DNA of 64,000 nt from Coenobita brevimanus (lineage: Eukaryota; Arthropoda; Malacostraca; Decapoda; Coenobitidae): positions 37,113,603 through 37,177,602 of the forward strand of contig CM064653.1 in NCBI GenBank assembly GCA_032717465.1, written 5' to 3'. Under the pieces are notes generated by a model. It saw nothing but the letters and a program-made list of their open reading frames with translations. It did no database searches and was not told where the DNA came from. Positions 34,882 through 44,810 of this stretch are shown in pieces; positions within the stretch are counted from its first letter, which is position 1, and every line of letters begins with the position of its first letter. A program made the translations under genes and the position numbers.

Positions 34882-34986
34882 AGTCATTGCCTTCCTTTCA
34901 TTCAGTTCACCACCCACCCTTCTCATCACTCGCCATGTATGCCTGTGGATCATTTTATGCCTGATGAGGGTATTGGCTCTCACCAA
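31566..34986 (-). pseudogene. RTE reverse transcriptase (copy B), interrupted
   Basis: Carries the same motif order as copy A: GLSDHYLVVARI (about 34760), KAPGIDGVCGEMLKHGG (about 33990), LLFADDTVLLSEDERELQSL (about 32285) with FADD intact, then the C-terminal WTLLEGHKSRVR and SYLRGACGVTWRDRLTNED. The best single frames are 34986-34375, 34362-33901, 32404-32222 and 32084-31566. In-frame stops, frame changes and the transposon insertion destroy the coding sequence. Confidence 0.85.
32744..33761. mobile_element. piggyBac-like element in RTE copy B, TTAA duplication
   Basis: The element (32748-33757, 1,010 bp) begins CCCCTTAAACG and ends CGTTTAAGGGG, perfect 11-bp inverted repeats. Both sides carry TTAA (32744-32747, 33758-33761). 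Copy A gives the empty site: CTTTCCCTAACTCTGTC where B has CTTTCTTTAA, element, TTAACTCTATC. TTAA targeting with CCC-starting ends is diagnostic of piggyBac. GCGGATCGTCGC and GCGGATCGGCGC repeats lie just inside the left end. The interior has a C run (about 32955-32973), an ATG frame of 22 codons ending exactly at GAC|GTAAGG (33176-33241), and another donor AAT|GTAAGT (33616) with acceptor TTTTCCTACAG (33690). No transposase catalytic core is seen, so it is non-autonomous. Confidence 0.85.
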
Positions 34987-34998
34987 CCCCCTCCCAGT

Positions 34999-35252
34999 AC
35001 TCTAGTACTACATATAAATTCGTACCAAATAAATAAATATCTACCTATTCTGAGTGGTTTGGAATAGCCACCCCTCCCATAGAATACGGTACATCTCTGG
35101 AGTGCAGCTCCCCAGAACACCATACCAGGTGAGGGTAGGGTCACCTGTACAGATCACTTCTAAGCTCAGGTAAGCACTTTCTCCCTGAATTTTTTAATGT
35201 TTCTCATAAAATGCAGAGGTTCTAACCCCCCCACCCCCAAAAAAAATCTGCC
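34999..35252. other. Flank of RTE copy B
   Basis: Nothing recognised. Confidence 0.3.
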
Positions 35253-35601
35253 GGGATTGGGGGGGGGGGGAGGCATTGTGAAAAATCTGCTGGGATACGG
35301 CAGGTTAATCTCATAAAGCATGGACACAGCTCGCCTCCATGTTGCCCTCCCTCCAGCACACGCACCCCTCTCATATAGCTACCTCATCCTTGGCCTCCAC
35401 CTCACTCATACGCTCCTCATTAGTCATGGGATTGGGGGGGGGGGAGGCATTGTGAAAAATCTGCTGGGATACGGCAGGTTAATCTCATAAAGGATGGACA
35501 CAGCTCGCCTCCATGTTGCCCTCCCTCCAGCACACTCACCCCTCTCATATAGCTACCTCATCCTTGGCCTCCACCTCACTCATACGCTCCTCATTAGTCA
35601 T
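35253..35601. repeat. 175-bp direct tandem duplication
   Basis: Unit 1 (35253-35427) and unit 2 (35428-35601) are nearly identical, both running from GGGATTGG plus a G run to ATTAGTCAT. The second half of each unit (TCGCCTCCATGTTGCCCTCC, TCATATAGCTACCTCATCC) resembles a diverged minus-strand piece of the RTE 3' coding end, so the duplicated block contains an old RTE fragment. Confidence 0.93.
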
Positions 35602-35603
35602 GA

Positions 35604-35660
35604 TTCTTCTCATTCCAGAGCACAGTCCCGGGGCATGTCAAGGCAGGTAGTGGGTGTGGG
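35604..35660. repeat. Short dispersed segment shared with 39.1 kb
   Basis: TTCTCATTCCAGAGCACAGT then CCCGGGGCATGTCAAGGCAG matches 39121-39165 (TTCTCATTCAGGTGCAGT, CCCGGGGCACATCAAGGCGG). This is an unclassified repeated sequence. Confidence 0.55.
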
Positions 35661-35948
35661 AAAAATTTATTATTATTATTATATACAGTGCTGGGCAGGT
35701 GCGCAATGTGCAATTGTGCACCGTTGCGCTCCAGTGAATATTGATTACGCATTACGCAACTCATGAGACCATGTGCAATATTGAACTTGCCCACCTGACC
35801 TGTGGATTGTGCACTGCGCAATCCAAGGGGCACGTGGTCTTGGGAGCTTCCCTTATGTCTGGATAAGGAATGGGGTCGCGAGGGTTCTGCTGGGGGGAGG
35901 CGGGAGGGACGGACGGTAGTAGCATTTCTTAAAATGCTTCAACAGAGA

Positions 35949-36114
35949 TAATGTATTTTAATATTTTTTTAAATTATTGTTATTATGGTCCTTTCGCAGC
36001 AAGAAGTCCGTTCAGGGTGTGGCAGAAGTTGGAATTCCCCCGAGTGCGGCGTTGCCAATTTGACCACCAATTATCGGATTATCACTCTGTCTCCCGACCT
36101 ACCCCCATCACACC

Positions 36115-36190
<76 letters not shown>

Positions 36191-36733
36191 ATATATTTAT
36201 TATTTATTTTCAATTTTTTTCCCACACCACTTATGAGGTAAAAGTCTAGGTGCGTTTTATTTTTAAGAGGTTCCCCCTGTAGGCCTAATCCTTTCTCTGA
36301 TCTTTAATCATAATCTTCGTCATCAGAACTTTCTGTTATATTGACGAGAGAGAGAGAGAGAGAGGGGGAGAGAAACAGGTGGGATGGGGGTAGGTAGGGA
36401 GAGAGTGATAATCCGATAATTGGTGGTCAAATTGGCAACTCTACGGAGTGGCAACATGGGAAAAAAGCGCTGCCACGTGTCATAGAATTCATTCAAATCG
36501 TTGTTCTACTTCTAAAAAGTGATACTCAGTGTACTATATAGCTCCCTTTACTATATACAGAATATAAAAAAAATTTCAAATAGCACATAGATGGGAAATA
36601 AGAGAGAGAGAGGCATGTACTACGGTTGATTTGGCAGCATCGCTAGAGGTCATTCACTAGGTGGGCCCCACCCTGAACGGACTTCTTGCAGTGAAAGGAC
36701 CATAGTAAATAATAATAAATTAAAATACATTAT
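35949..36733. repeat. Large nested inverted repeat, possible Tc1/mariner-type MITE
   Basis: Outer arms pair around TGGTCCTTTCGCAGCAAGAA and GTCCGTTCAGGGTG (35986-36022) with their complement at 36665-36702. TA lies immediately outside both ends, and symmetry extends further through TAATGTATTTTAAT. Inner arms, 36051-36153 and 36346-36439, pair almost perfectly (GTTGCCAATTTGACCACC, ATCGGATTATCACTCT), including TC/GA microsatellite sequence. The centre carries (TC)n(TA)n. The outer gaps between arms are unequal (about 28 versus 225 bases). Confidence 0.75.
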
Positions 36734-36745
36734 TTATTAAGAGTA

Positions 36746-36880
36746 GCATATGCAATTCCTTACAAAAATCATTAAAACATATTATTTAAATCCAATACCC
36801 ACAGCCTAATAAATTATTAGGCTATGGATATTGGATTTAAATAAAACTTTTTAATGATTTTTGTAAGGAATTACACATGC
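36746..36880. repeat. Near-perfect hairpin with no loop
   Basis: Two arms of about 67 bases meet at 36813: AATTCCTTACAAAAATCATT and ATTTAAATCCAATA on the left, their complement on the right. About 90 percent of positions pair. Its function is unknown; it could be a foldback element. Confidence 0.85.
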
Positions 36881-36959
36881 AGATAAAACTGGCAACATCA
36901 CAGCCTTTGTTTCGCTGCACCTCCACTTCGCAGCCTGCTCACTCCTCTGTTTGACCTCC

Positions 36960-37443
36960 CACGAGTGGAAAAGTTACTACGTGACAGTATTGTGATACAA
37001 ACTCTAATGTATGGGAGTGAAGCTTGGAGCTTGTTGGAGGGACAGTCAAGAGTGGGAGCAGTGGAAATGAGTTATTTGAGAGGAGCCTGTGGAGTTACAT
37101 GGAGAGACAGACTGCCAAATGAGGAAGTGAAGGAGCATTGTGGTGTGGATGTGGATGTGGTACGAAGCGTTTGGAGAAACACGTTGAGGTGGTTTGGGCA
37201 TATGGAGAGGATGGAGAGTGAGAGACTAATGAGGAGAGTGTATGTGACAGGTGGAGGGGGGGAGGGGGAGGGGGGGAGGTCAAGGATGAGTTGGAGGGAT
37301 GGAGTGGAGAAGTATATGAGAGAGGGAGGAGCAGCTCAGTGAAATGGCGGGGAACAGGGGGACGTGGAGGCAATTTGTTTCATGTTTGTGGCCAGTGGCC
37401 ACCCCTTACGTGATTTAGGCATCTAGCAATAGATAGATAGATG
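36960..37443 (+). mobile_element. RTE-type LINE, fragment D (3' end)
   Basis: Starts abruptly at GTGGAAAAGTTACTACGTGA. It encodes the C-terminal part (MYGSEAWSLLEGQSRV, SYLRGACGVTWRDRLPNEE, WRNTLRWFGHMERME at about 36965-37342) and ends in CAATAGATAGATAGATGG, the (GATA)n tail. It is a 5'-truncated copy inside the hAT-like element; a short G-rich expansion near 37255 adds Gly codons. Confidence 0.85.
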
Positions 37444-37446
37444 GAA

Positions 37447-37690
37447 TAATAATAAATAAAAGTAAGTATGCTAATTTGTTTAGATATCTCAATATTTTAC
37501 AGTAATTCCCACAAATATATGCAAATGGTTTGCGCTAGCGCTTAGCGACATTGCGCAAGCTAAATACTAGATTGCGCACTTGTGCAGATTACAATAATAA
37601 ATAAAAGTAAGTAAGTATGCTATTTCATGTTAATATCCCAATATTTTACAGTAATTCCCACAAATATATCCAAATGGTTTGCGGTTGCGC
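37447..37690. repeat. Tandem duplication of an AT-rich, GCGCA-bearing segment
   Basis: AATAATAAATAAAAGTAAGT through CAATATTTTACAGTAATTCC to CAAATGGTTTGCG occurs at 37447-37535 and again at about 37591-37683 with small differences. It lies within the right subterminal zone of the hAT-like element. Confidence 0.85.
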
Positions 37691-37765
37691 AAGGTAGTGA
37701 ACTGTGGATTGTGCATTGCGCTTGCGCAAGGTCCTTCATTTGCGCTGCCTACCACTGATTATATA

Positions 37766-38357
37766 CACCTCTTCCCCACTGTTTGACAGGGATGCATTCC
37801 ATAAAAACTGGTTGAATAATGAATTGGTCGAATAACAAATCAATTTTTCCCATAAGATTAAGAAATAGGGGGATTAGGTTCCTGACCACCTTTGTCATTC
37901 AAAAAATATTCAATAAAGATTGAAAAAATACAGGTAAAGATGAACAAAAGTGACAAGGATTTGAACTGTATTCTTATAGACCTACATTCTCAAGGAAAAA
38001 TATTATGTACTACATACATCTCAGATGATTGACATTTGGTTTTTGATCAAAAAAATATTTGAGAACAAATGAAATATGCCTACCTATTTAGCGATATAAA
38101 AAAAAGCTGCCTGAATGCCTTCGATGGCATGGTTTTTGCCAATCTCGTCGACTGGATTTGTCAACACACCAAACAAACTCAAATGTATTAAATTTAAAAC
38201 CATACAAAAGCAGTGAAAGCCTAATGGGAAGCTTCACCCCCAGCATCCCCCAGTGATAACCTACCTTAGTGCAAACAAAGGTGTGCATTCCATAAAACTG
38301 ACACCAAAACAATATCATGCATTAAAGAATTTGTTAAATCATTGGTGCAGTCATCAG
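37766..38357. other. Non-coding stretch, nothing recognised
   Basis: TGCATTCCATAAAA occurs twice (37792 and 38282), suggesting a weak repeat. No gene. Confidence 0.35.
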
Positions 38358-38682
38358 CAGGGTTGCCATTTGGCATTTTTCCTTACCAAATGTGTGCCAA
38401 TTTGGTAATGAAAAATTCTATTGGTAATGAATCAGCATGATTCATTACCAAGTGGATTTTTCACATGTATGAAGATTGAGGATGGAGACAGTGGATTGTC
38501 TGCTCTTTAATTAGCTAATCTGGCCTACATAGTGTGAAAATAATCATGCTGTTAATTATAAGGAGTTATTATTTCCATTAATATATACTGTATAATCAGG
38601 GAGGAATAAATGCTTGTTTTAAGAATTTGGTAATGAAAATTGAGGACTGGCAGTGTGGCCGATTACAGATCTGGCAACCTTG
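38358..38682. mobile_element. MITE-like element with CARGGTTGCCA ends
   Basis: Left end CAGGGTTGCCA (38358). The right end reverse complemented reads CAAGGTTGCCA (from 38682). Length about 325 bp, with an internal perfect hairpin GGTAATGAATCA/GCA/TGATTCATTACC (about 38432-38458). CA-starting ends suggest hAT, but an 8-bp duplication is not evident, so boundaries are approximate. Confidence 0.5.
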
Positions 38683-39120
38683 ATCGACACCTGACCATGC
38701 GATGGTGAAACACTGTCAGGTTTGTGAGCACATAACTACGCTTGACAAGGGTAATAGTAGGAGTCTTGGGTGGAGCCATAGTGGTACTGTTGTATTCCAC
38801 ACGGCCAATAAGAAATGCAGACGGATGAAGAGGAAACTGATCAGCCTGGCAGAGTGCTGGAGACAGGCAGCTCAGCCAGTCTGTCTGGCAGCATGTGGTT
38901 TGAATTGTCGAAATGGCGGGGATAACCATGTTGAACCACAAAAAAGGGTATAGATTTATAAATGTTGAAACAACAGAATGTCTAAAAATGAGGGCTTGGT
39001 GAATTAGCTATTATAGCACAACCATAAAAAGTAGCAAGGTGGCTGTGGGTGTGGGACAGACTGTATTTTTTAAAGATAATGGTGGTAGTTTGTGATGTAT
39101 GTGATTTATTAATATACTGT
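38683..39120. other. Non-coding stretch, nothing recognised
   Basis: Open frames on both strands at 38663-38953 have no recognised domain. Confidence 0.3.
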
Positions 39121-39420
39121 TTTCTCATTCAGGTGCAGTCCCGGGGCACATCAAGGCGGGTGTGGGCGCGGGGCCTCTCACCCCTGCATAGATCCAGGGA
39201 GTGGGGCTGAGTATCCCCCCGACAAGGCCGACCTCAACTGGTTTTCCCGAAATCTGTATGACCTGATTGGCTGACCCAAAGGAGGGGGGGGGGTGAGTCC
39301 CAAACCCAGTGGCGGGTAAGTACGGAGACTTAGTTGACGCGATAGTTGGGGTCCCCTGTCCACTGCAGAGAGGCCCTGAGCACATACTGTATGCGTCCAT
39401 CAAAACAAACGGTTTGTATG
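39121..39420. repeat. GC-rich unclassified repeated segment
   Basis: The first ~45 bases match 35604-35650. The rest (GGCCTCTCACCCCTGCATAG, CCGACAAGGCCGACCTCAAC) has no match elsewhere in the window. The minus-strand frame over it has no recognised domain. Confidence 0.4.
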
Positions 39421-40160
39421 TTCGTTCTGCCTTGCCTTCCCTAAGCTGTCCTCTGCCCTGTCAGTCTGTCCACTCTTAAGACTCCCCAATTGATTTTATG
39501 CTACAAGGTCCATGAATAATAGAGGTGCAAGAGCCTTCATTCACCTTGCTTAATCCAAGAGGCCGTTGTAGCCGCACACGCACGCGTAGAAGCATGTTTG
39601 TGTTGCATGGCATGTGTACACGATTGACGTACACATCTTGTGCTAAAATTAGTTGGGAGTGGGAAGAGTGACATTCTTTGGCGGGAGAGCTTAGTTTCTT
39701 TCTTTAAAATCCTTCCTTAATTTTTCTCCCAGTTTTCACTGTCCGTTTTTACGAATTTCCCTCCATCCTGATCACCCTGTTCCTCTATCAGTCTGTCTGT
39801 TGCTTTACCCACTATGTTGTCTGTATTAATCTGTTCTCTCCTTGTTTGTGGTGGTTTAAATAGATAAGATGATGGGTGGGGTGGGGGTGTAGTGGTTAGA
39901 AAATGCTATTAGGGAAGGGATAGGAGTGGCTTAGATAGACAGACTAGACTACCTAGAATTCCTTTAATGGAATTACTAATGGTTGTTTGTGTCGGCGAAT
40001 TTGTCCTGAGGTCTTGGTCATTTTGGTCACAGGTCTCAAGCCATCGGTCTACCATCTACTGCTACTGTTTCAACTGGTACACCCTTGTTGGAAATTGCTA
40101 TATTTGTGTACTGTTTATTAAGGTATATATAAGTGCTTTTACCAGTACATCTGTTTCCTT
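39421..40160. other. Non-coding stretch, nothing recognised
   Basis: Mixed composition. An open frame at 39967-40191 has no recognised domain. Confidence 0.3.
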
Positions 40161-40640
40161 CAGGTATACTTTTTTTTTTTTAATCAACTAAAGTATACTC
40201 ATTTTTAAGTATACTCATTTTCACTTCAGTATACTCAATTTGACTACAGTATACTCATATTTTGACTTCAGTGTACTATGTACCCTATTTGTATGATAAG
40301 CTTACAAAACTTATATATATGGTATGCCAGCTACAGTATATTATTTTACTGTTACTAAAAGGTATACTGTATTTCTTTCAGTATCCCAGCTGAGTACTGT
40401 AATTTTTAAATATTTTAAGTAAAGTAATTACTATGCCATTTTAAGTACTAAAGTTGTCATAAGTACTAAATTTTGAGTACTGTAATTTTCATTGCTATAG
40501 TGTTATCATTTTAAGCACTGTTTTTGAATAATCAAGTACTAAATGAGTACTGAACTGTCATTTTAAGTACTGAATTTTTTAGTATTCAGTTTAAGTACTA
40601 AATTGAGTACCGTATTTTAAGTACTGGTATCAGCAACTTA
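40161..40640. repeat. Degenerate AGTATACTCA / AAGTACTAAATTTTGAGTACT repeats
   Basis: About five AGTATACTCATTTT-type units (40160-40260) are followed by about ten units built on the palindrome AGTACT (40380-40625), spaced 15-30 bases apart. It is an old, drifted minisatellite. Confidence 0.7.
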
Positions 40641-40696
40641 AATTTTGTACTTAAGTCAAATTAATGTAAATGAAATCTTAATGATTTCCTGTAAGT

Positions 40697-43600
40697 CAGG
40701 AAAGCATTTACAGTGCTGGGTGGTAACCTTACAACCAACCAACACGTTTTCCCTGCGTGACAGCAGGTGGGTTGGCGGAGGGTTAGTGCCCCTCCTCGGA
40801 AAACAGCTAACAAAAAATACGAACAAGAAGCCTCGGACCAGGACTGACCAAAAGATGATGACTAAGGACCGAACAATGGACATGATACGGATGGCAATGT
40901 GAAATGTAAGGGGTGCAAATAATGAGGTGGAAGAGAGGGAGATTGTCCAAGCGCTTGAGGGTGTGAAAGTGGATGTATGTGGAGTAACTAAACTAAATGG
41001 AGAGGAGAGAATGGGAGTATGGATGGGGTATATGTGCAGGAGTAGGTGAGAATGAGAGGGCAAAAGAAGGAGTGTGTATTGTTGTGAGTAAAAGATAGAA
41101 AGAATATAAGAGAGTATGGATCAGTTGGCTCAAGGATTGTGTGGGTAAGATTGAAAGTTGGACTACAAGTAAGGGCGATTGTGTGCATGTATGTGCCAAC
41201 GCAAGATTGTGCAAGCAGAGTGAGAGAAAAGTTCTGGACAAATGTGAAAGTGTGCATGGAAAAGTTAGAAAGGAATGAGAGAATGTTTTTGATTGGTGAT
41301 ATGAATGGTAAAGTAGGGGATATGATGATGGATGGAGTAGTTGGTGAGTGGGGTGTGCCTGCTGAGGTAGATGAGAATGGCAGTGCTTTAGTGGACATTT
41401 GTGCCGGGAGAGGGTTGGTGATAGCCAATACCCTCTTCAGGCACAAAGTGATCCACGGGTATACATGGCAAGTGAGAAGAAGGGTGGGTAGTGGACTGAA
41501 TGAAAGGAAGGCAATGATTGATTATGTATGTGTGGATGAAAGGATGTGAAGGATGCAAGAACATTTAGAGGTTGTGGGCGTGGGCTTTTTGACCACCACC
41601 AAGCGGTGGTCAGAATCAAGGTCCAAGTAAAATGGAGAACTAGAAGAAGGGAAGGATGGGAGGAAGGAGTAGACACAAGGAGAGTGGAAAGTTTACAAGA
41701 GGATGAGAAAAAGGCAGAATATAAGCGAGATGTGTAGGATCGATTTGGTAAATATGAATTGGAGCAGGTGGGGGACGTGGAAGGTGTGTGCAAGATATTT
41801 ACAAACGAAATATGTGCACATGTGAGGTGGTGTGTGGGGTGAAGAGAAGACGAAAAGGGGTGCAAGGAACATGGTGGAATGAAGAGGTGAGACAGGCTGT
41901 GGCACAAAAGAAAGCATATAATGAATGAATGAGATATAGGGATGTGTAAGAAGTTGAGAGATGGAAGAGTTATATGTAGAAAGGAAGTGAAGTGAAAAGA
42001 TTAGTTAGAGAAGGAAGAGAGTGGATGAGAAATTTGTAAGGAATTTGAGTGTAAAGTAGAGGGACTGTAAGAAAATGTCCTGGAAAGAGGTAAAGAGAGT
42101 TAGGATGGCAATGAAGTTATTAGAGGAGTGAAAGATAAAAATGGTAGATTACTAGTGGAGGAGGGAGAAAAAGTGAGCAGATGGAGAGAACACTGCAAGG
42201 AATTGTTGAACATAGAGAATGAAAGTAATGCGAATATAAGTGGCTGGGGAATGGATGGGAGAAGTGAGAAGACTGGAAGAAATCAGTAGGATGGAAGTTG
42301 TGGAAGGAATGAAGAAAGTCAAATTGGGGAAAGTCCCAGGAATTGATGCATTGTGTTGTGAAATGCTGAAGCATGGGGGAGAGATAGTAGTAGAATGGAT
42401 GTGGAAGATGTGCAGATTGGCCTGGGAGGAAGGTAGGGTCCCAGATGATTGGAAGTCAGGTATAATTATCCCCTTGTACAAAGGAAAGGGGAAAAAGAAG
42501 TATGTGGTAATCATAGGAGCATTTTTCTTCTTAGTGTAATAAGAAAGATATATGGTAGGATACTTATTGACAGAGTTAGGGGAAACAGGAATTAGTTGGA
42601 GAAGAACAAGGAGGCTTTAGGAAGGGAAGAGGTTGTGTAGAGCAGATATGCATTCTTAGATCTTTAGTTGAGTTTCTAGAGAAGGGAAAGAAATTGCATG
42701 CGGCTTTCATGGATTTGGAGAAAGCATATGACAGGGTGGATAGACGAGGATTGTGGAAATAGATGGGAAGTTGTTGAATATCATGGAGAGTATGTATGAG
42801 GGTGTTAAGGCTGCAGTGCATGTAGATATTGAACTGAGTGAATTTTTTTATTTGAAGGTTGGGTTGAAACAGGGATGTCATGTCTCCATGGTTGTTTAGT
42901 CTGTACATGGATGAGGTTATAAAAGATAAGGTAGGGCAGTGGATGTTGGAATGGCCCTAATGAGAGATGGCAGTGTGTGGAAACTCCCTGTACTGTTGTT
43001 TGCAGATGATACTTTGTTGTTAAGTGAAGACGAAGGGGAGCTGCAAGGTTGGTGGATGAGTTTGGGAGTGTGTGTAAGAAACGAAATCCAAAGGTGAATG
43101 TAGGAATGAGGAAAGTTATGGTCTTCGAGAGAAGTGAAGTCACTGAACGTACAGTGAGGTTGGATGTGAGTACGTTTAAGTACTTGGATGGTGTAATGAG
43201 TAAGGATGGAATGTTAGAGGGTGAAGTGCTTGAAAGGGTACAAGAAGGAAGAAAGGTTGCTGGTTCCTTGAAAGCAGTGATAAGAAACATGGAAGTGAGC
43301 ATGAAAGTGAAAAAGTTACAACATGACAGTATTCTGATAAAATTGTATGGAAGTGAAGCTTGGACGTTGTTGGAGGTACAAAAAGAGTGAGAGCAGTGGA
43401 AATGAGTTACGTTATTTGAGAGGAGCATGTGGAGTCACATGGAGAGACAGACTGACAAATGAGGATGTAAACGAGCGTTGTGGTGTGGATGTGATAGGAA
43501 GCATTAGGAGAAACTCACTGAGGTGGTTTAGCCATATGGAGAGGATGGAGAGTGAGAGACTGACGAGGAGAGAGAATGTGAATGAGGGGGAGAGAGGGAA

Positions 43601-43763
43601 GGGGAGGCCAAGAATGAGATGGAGGGATGGGGTGGAGAGGTATATGAGAGAGGGGGATGTGAGTGGGGAGCTGGGCAGTGAAATGGCGGGGGACAGGGTG
43701 ACGTGGAGGAGATTTGTTTGTGGCCACCCCGTATGGGATTGAGGATTCTGGCAGTAGATTGAT
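40697..43763 (+). mobile_element. RTE-type LINE, copy C, near full length
   Basis: Plus-strand element of about 3.07 kb. It opens with a 5' UTR (CAGTGCTGGGTGGTAACC, GGTGGGTTGGCGGAGGGTTA, about 40703-40815), then runs through endonuclease, RT and C-terminal coding. It ends GGCCACCCCGTATGGGATTG followed by a degenerate GATA-like tail (43750-43763). Its 5' UTR and 3' end are the parts reused in the hairpin at 45.5 kb. Confidence 0.88.
40860..43740 (+). pseudogene. RTE endonuclease-reverse transcriptase (copy C), decayed
   Basis: The endonuclease begins NVRGANNEVEEREIVQALEG (about 40890). The block CGVTETKWRG of copy A is replaced here by CGVTKLNG, so the catalytic Glu codon is lost. DMNGKVGD (about 41300) is kept, and the SDH motif has become FDHH (about 41590). 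RT shows KVPGIDALCCEMLKHGG (about 42330), an FADD core (about 43000) and TFKYLDGVMSKDG. The C-terminus shows YLRGACGVTWRDRLTNEDV and RWFSHMERME. Longest open pieces are 41139-41549, 42240-42539, 43049-43390 and 43347-43742, in different frames. More decayed than copy A. Confidence 0.85.
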
Positions 43764-43954
43764 AGAAATCTTAAATAGCTAAATTGTTGTAACTGAAAAA
43801 TGTAATGGTATTAACGTAAATGAAGGTAATGCAAATTTTGCTTTGTCATCTAAACTTATGTTTTCTGTATAAATTTGATTCATTAATAATTCAGTAAATC
43901 AGTTTAATTTTTATATTTTTACAAATTATTGCAATATGTGTAATAACAAAATGG
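43764..43954. other. AT-rich flank of RTE copy C
   Basis: Nothing recognised. Confidence 0.3.
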
Positions 43955-44210
43955 ATAGTAGAGTCGATAGACACAATACATTGTTGTGGTGTCATAAGAT
44001 GGTGAAGGAAGGATAGTCAGATACGAGTGATGGATAGTCACAAGAATATAGACACCCTTACGTAGTTCTGTTGTCATAAGGTAGTGAAGGATAGTCACAG
44101 AATGGTCAGTTGGCACCATACATAGTTGTGGTTCATAAAATAGTACATAAAGGATACAGGATAGTTGCAGAAGTGAGGGATAGTCCAGGATAGTCAGAAT
44201 ACAGGCACTA
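43955..44210. repeat. Degenerate tandem repeat built on GGATAGTCAC
   Basis: GTCATAAGATGGTGAAGGA and GGATAGTCACAGAA-like blocks recur three to four times at about 70-80 base spacing with heavy drift. Confidence 0.6.
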
Positions 44211-44312
44211 TTACAAGTGCAGTTGGGACATAAGTGGAAGGAGGCTTTGAGAAGGTGGAACAACTGTATTTCTGATAGTTTTGCTGTAGTTTTGTATTTT
44301 CTGTAATTTCAG

Positions 44313-44394
44313 ACAGATTACGGAGGGGGATGCGGGGATAAAGCCTGGGTACAAAGCTGGAGAGGGGTTGAGTAATGGGGGATCAGGAGACAGG
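44313..44394 (+). CDS. Candidate internal exon, unknown protein
   Basis: An 82-base segment is framed by an acceptor (TATTTTCTGTAATTTCAG, AG at 44311-44312) and a donor matching GTAAGT (44395-44400). Only one frame is open across it: 27 codons after a single leading base, ending exactly on a codon boundary. The peptide is Gly-rich (GYKAGEGLSNGGSGDR) with no domain I recognise. Its phase matches the next candidate exon. Splice-like signals occur by chance, so this stays tentative. Confidence 0.28.
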
Positions 44395-44810
44395 GTAAGT
44401 GTAATCATCCAATCGATGTCGTTATTTCACTTGTTATTTTTAGGGGGTAAAATTATTTTTTAATAACTTGTAACCATCCATTAGCATAATGTAACATTTA
44501 TTTTTTGAGGTAAAGTGGTGAGACTGTCTGCTCATTTTGATGTAATTTCCTATATTCTACTGGGGGGGGGGGGATTTACTCGTAGTCATGTACTCGTATA
44601 ATGTAGTTTATTTTTTGAGGGAAAACTGATAACATAATTTGTAACCATCCACTCAGAACATATGATGTAGCTATGTCTTAGGGAAAATGAGTTTAAATTC
44701 TGGGGGGGGGGGGGAATAATTCTTATGCTCTTTGATCATGATGGTAAATTGATGATTGTTATTGACTGATGGTGACCAATGTCTAACAGGTTTTTTTTTT
44801 TCCTTTACAG

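Larger units (their letters stand above)
31538..34998 (-). mobile_element. RTE-type LINE, copy B, split by a DNA transposon
   Basis: Minus-strand copy of the same family as A. The 3' end at 31556 carries a (TATC)n tail (31538-31555, GATA on the element strand). The C-terminal and RT coding lie at 31566-32740, and the upstream RT and endonuclease part at 33762-34986. It is 5'-truncated near 34998 inside the endonuclease. The interruption at 32748-33757 is a piggyBac-like element. A tract of about 15 CA units (34845-34880) expanded inside the endonuclease segment. Confidence 0.88.
35678..37765. mobile_element. hAT-like element, 2,072 bp, with nested insertions
   Basis: Left end CAGTGCTGGGCAG (35686). 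The right end reverse complemented reads CAGTGGTAGGCAG (from 37757), so 11 of 13 bases match. Both sides carry the identical 8-mer ATTATATA (35678-35685 and 37758-37765), the duplication length made by hAT transposases. Subterminal zones are rich in TGCGCA and GCGCAA motifs (35694-35830 and 37530-37750), as hAT binding sites often are. No transposase frame is present. The interior holds a large palindrome, a hairpin, RTE fragment D and a duplication. Confidence 0.82.

Noticed and set aside
35994..36241. Plus-strand frames ending in Ser/Leu then Ile/Tyr repeats
   Set aside because: Created by the TC and TA microsatellites in the centre of the palindrome.
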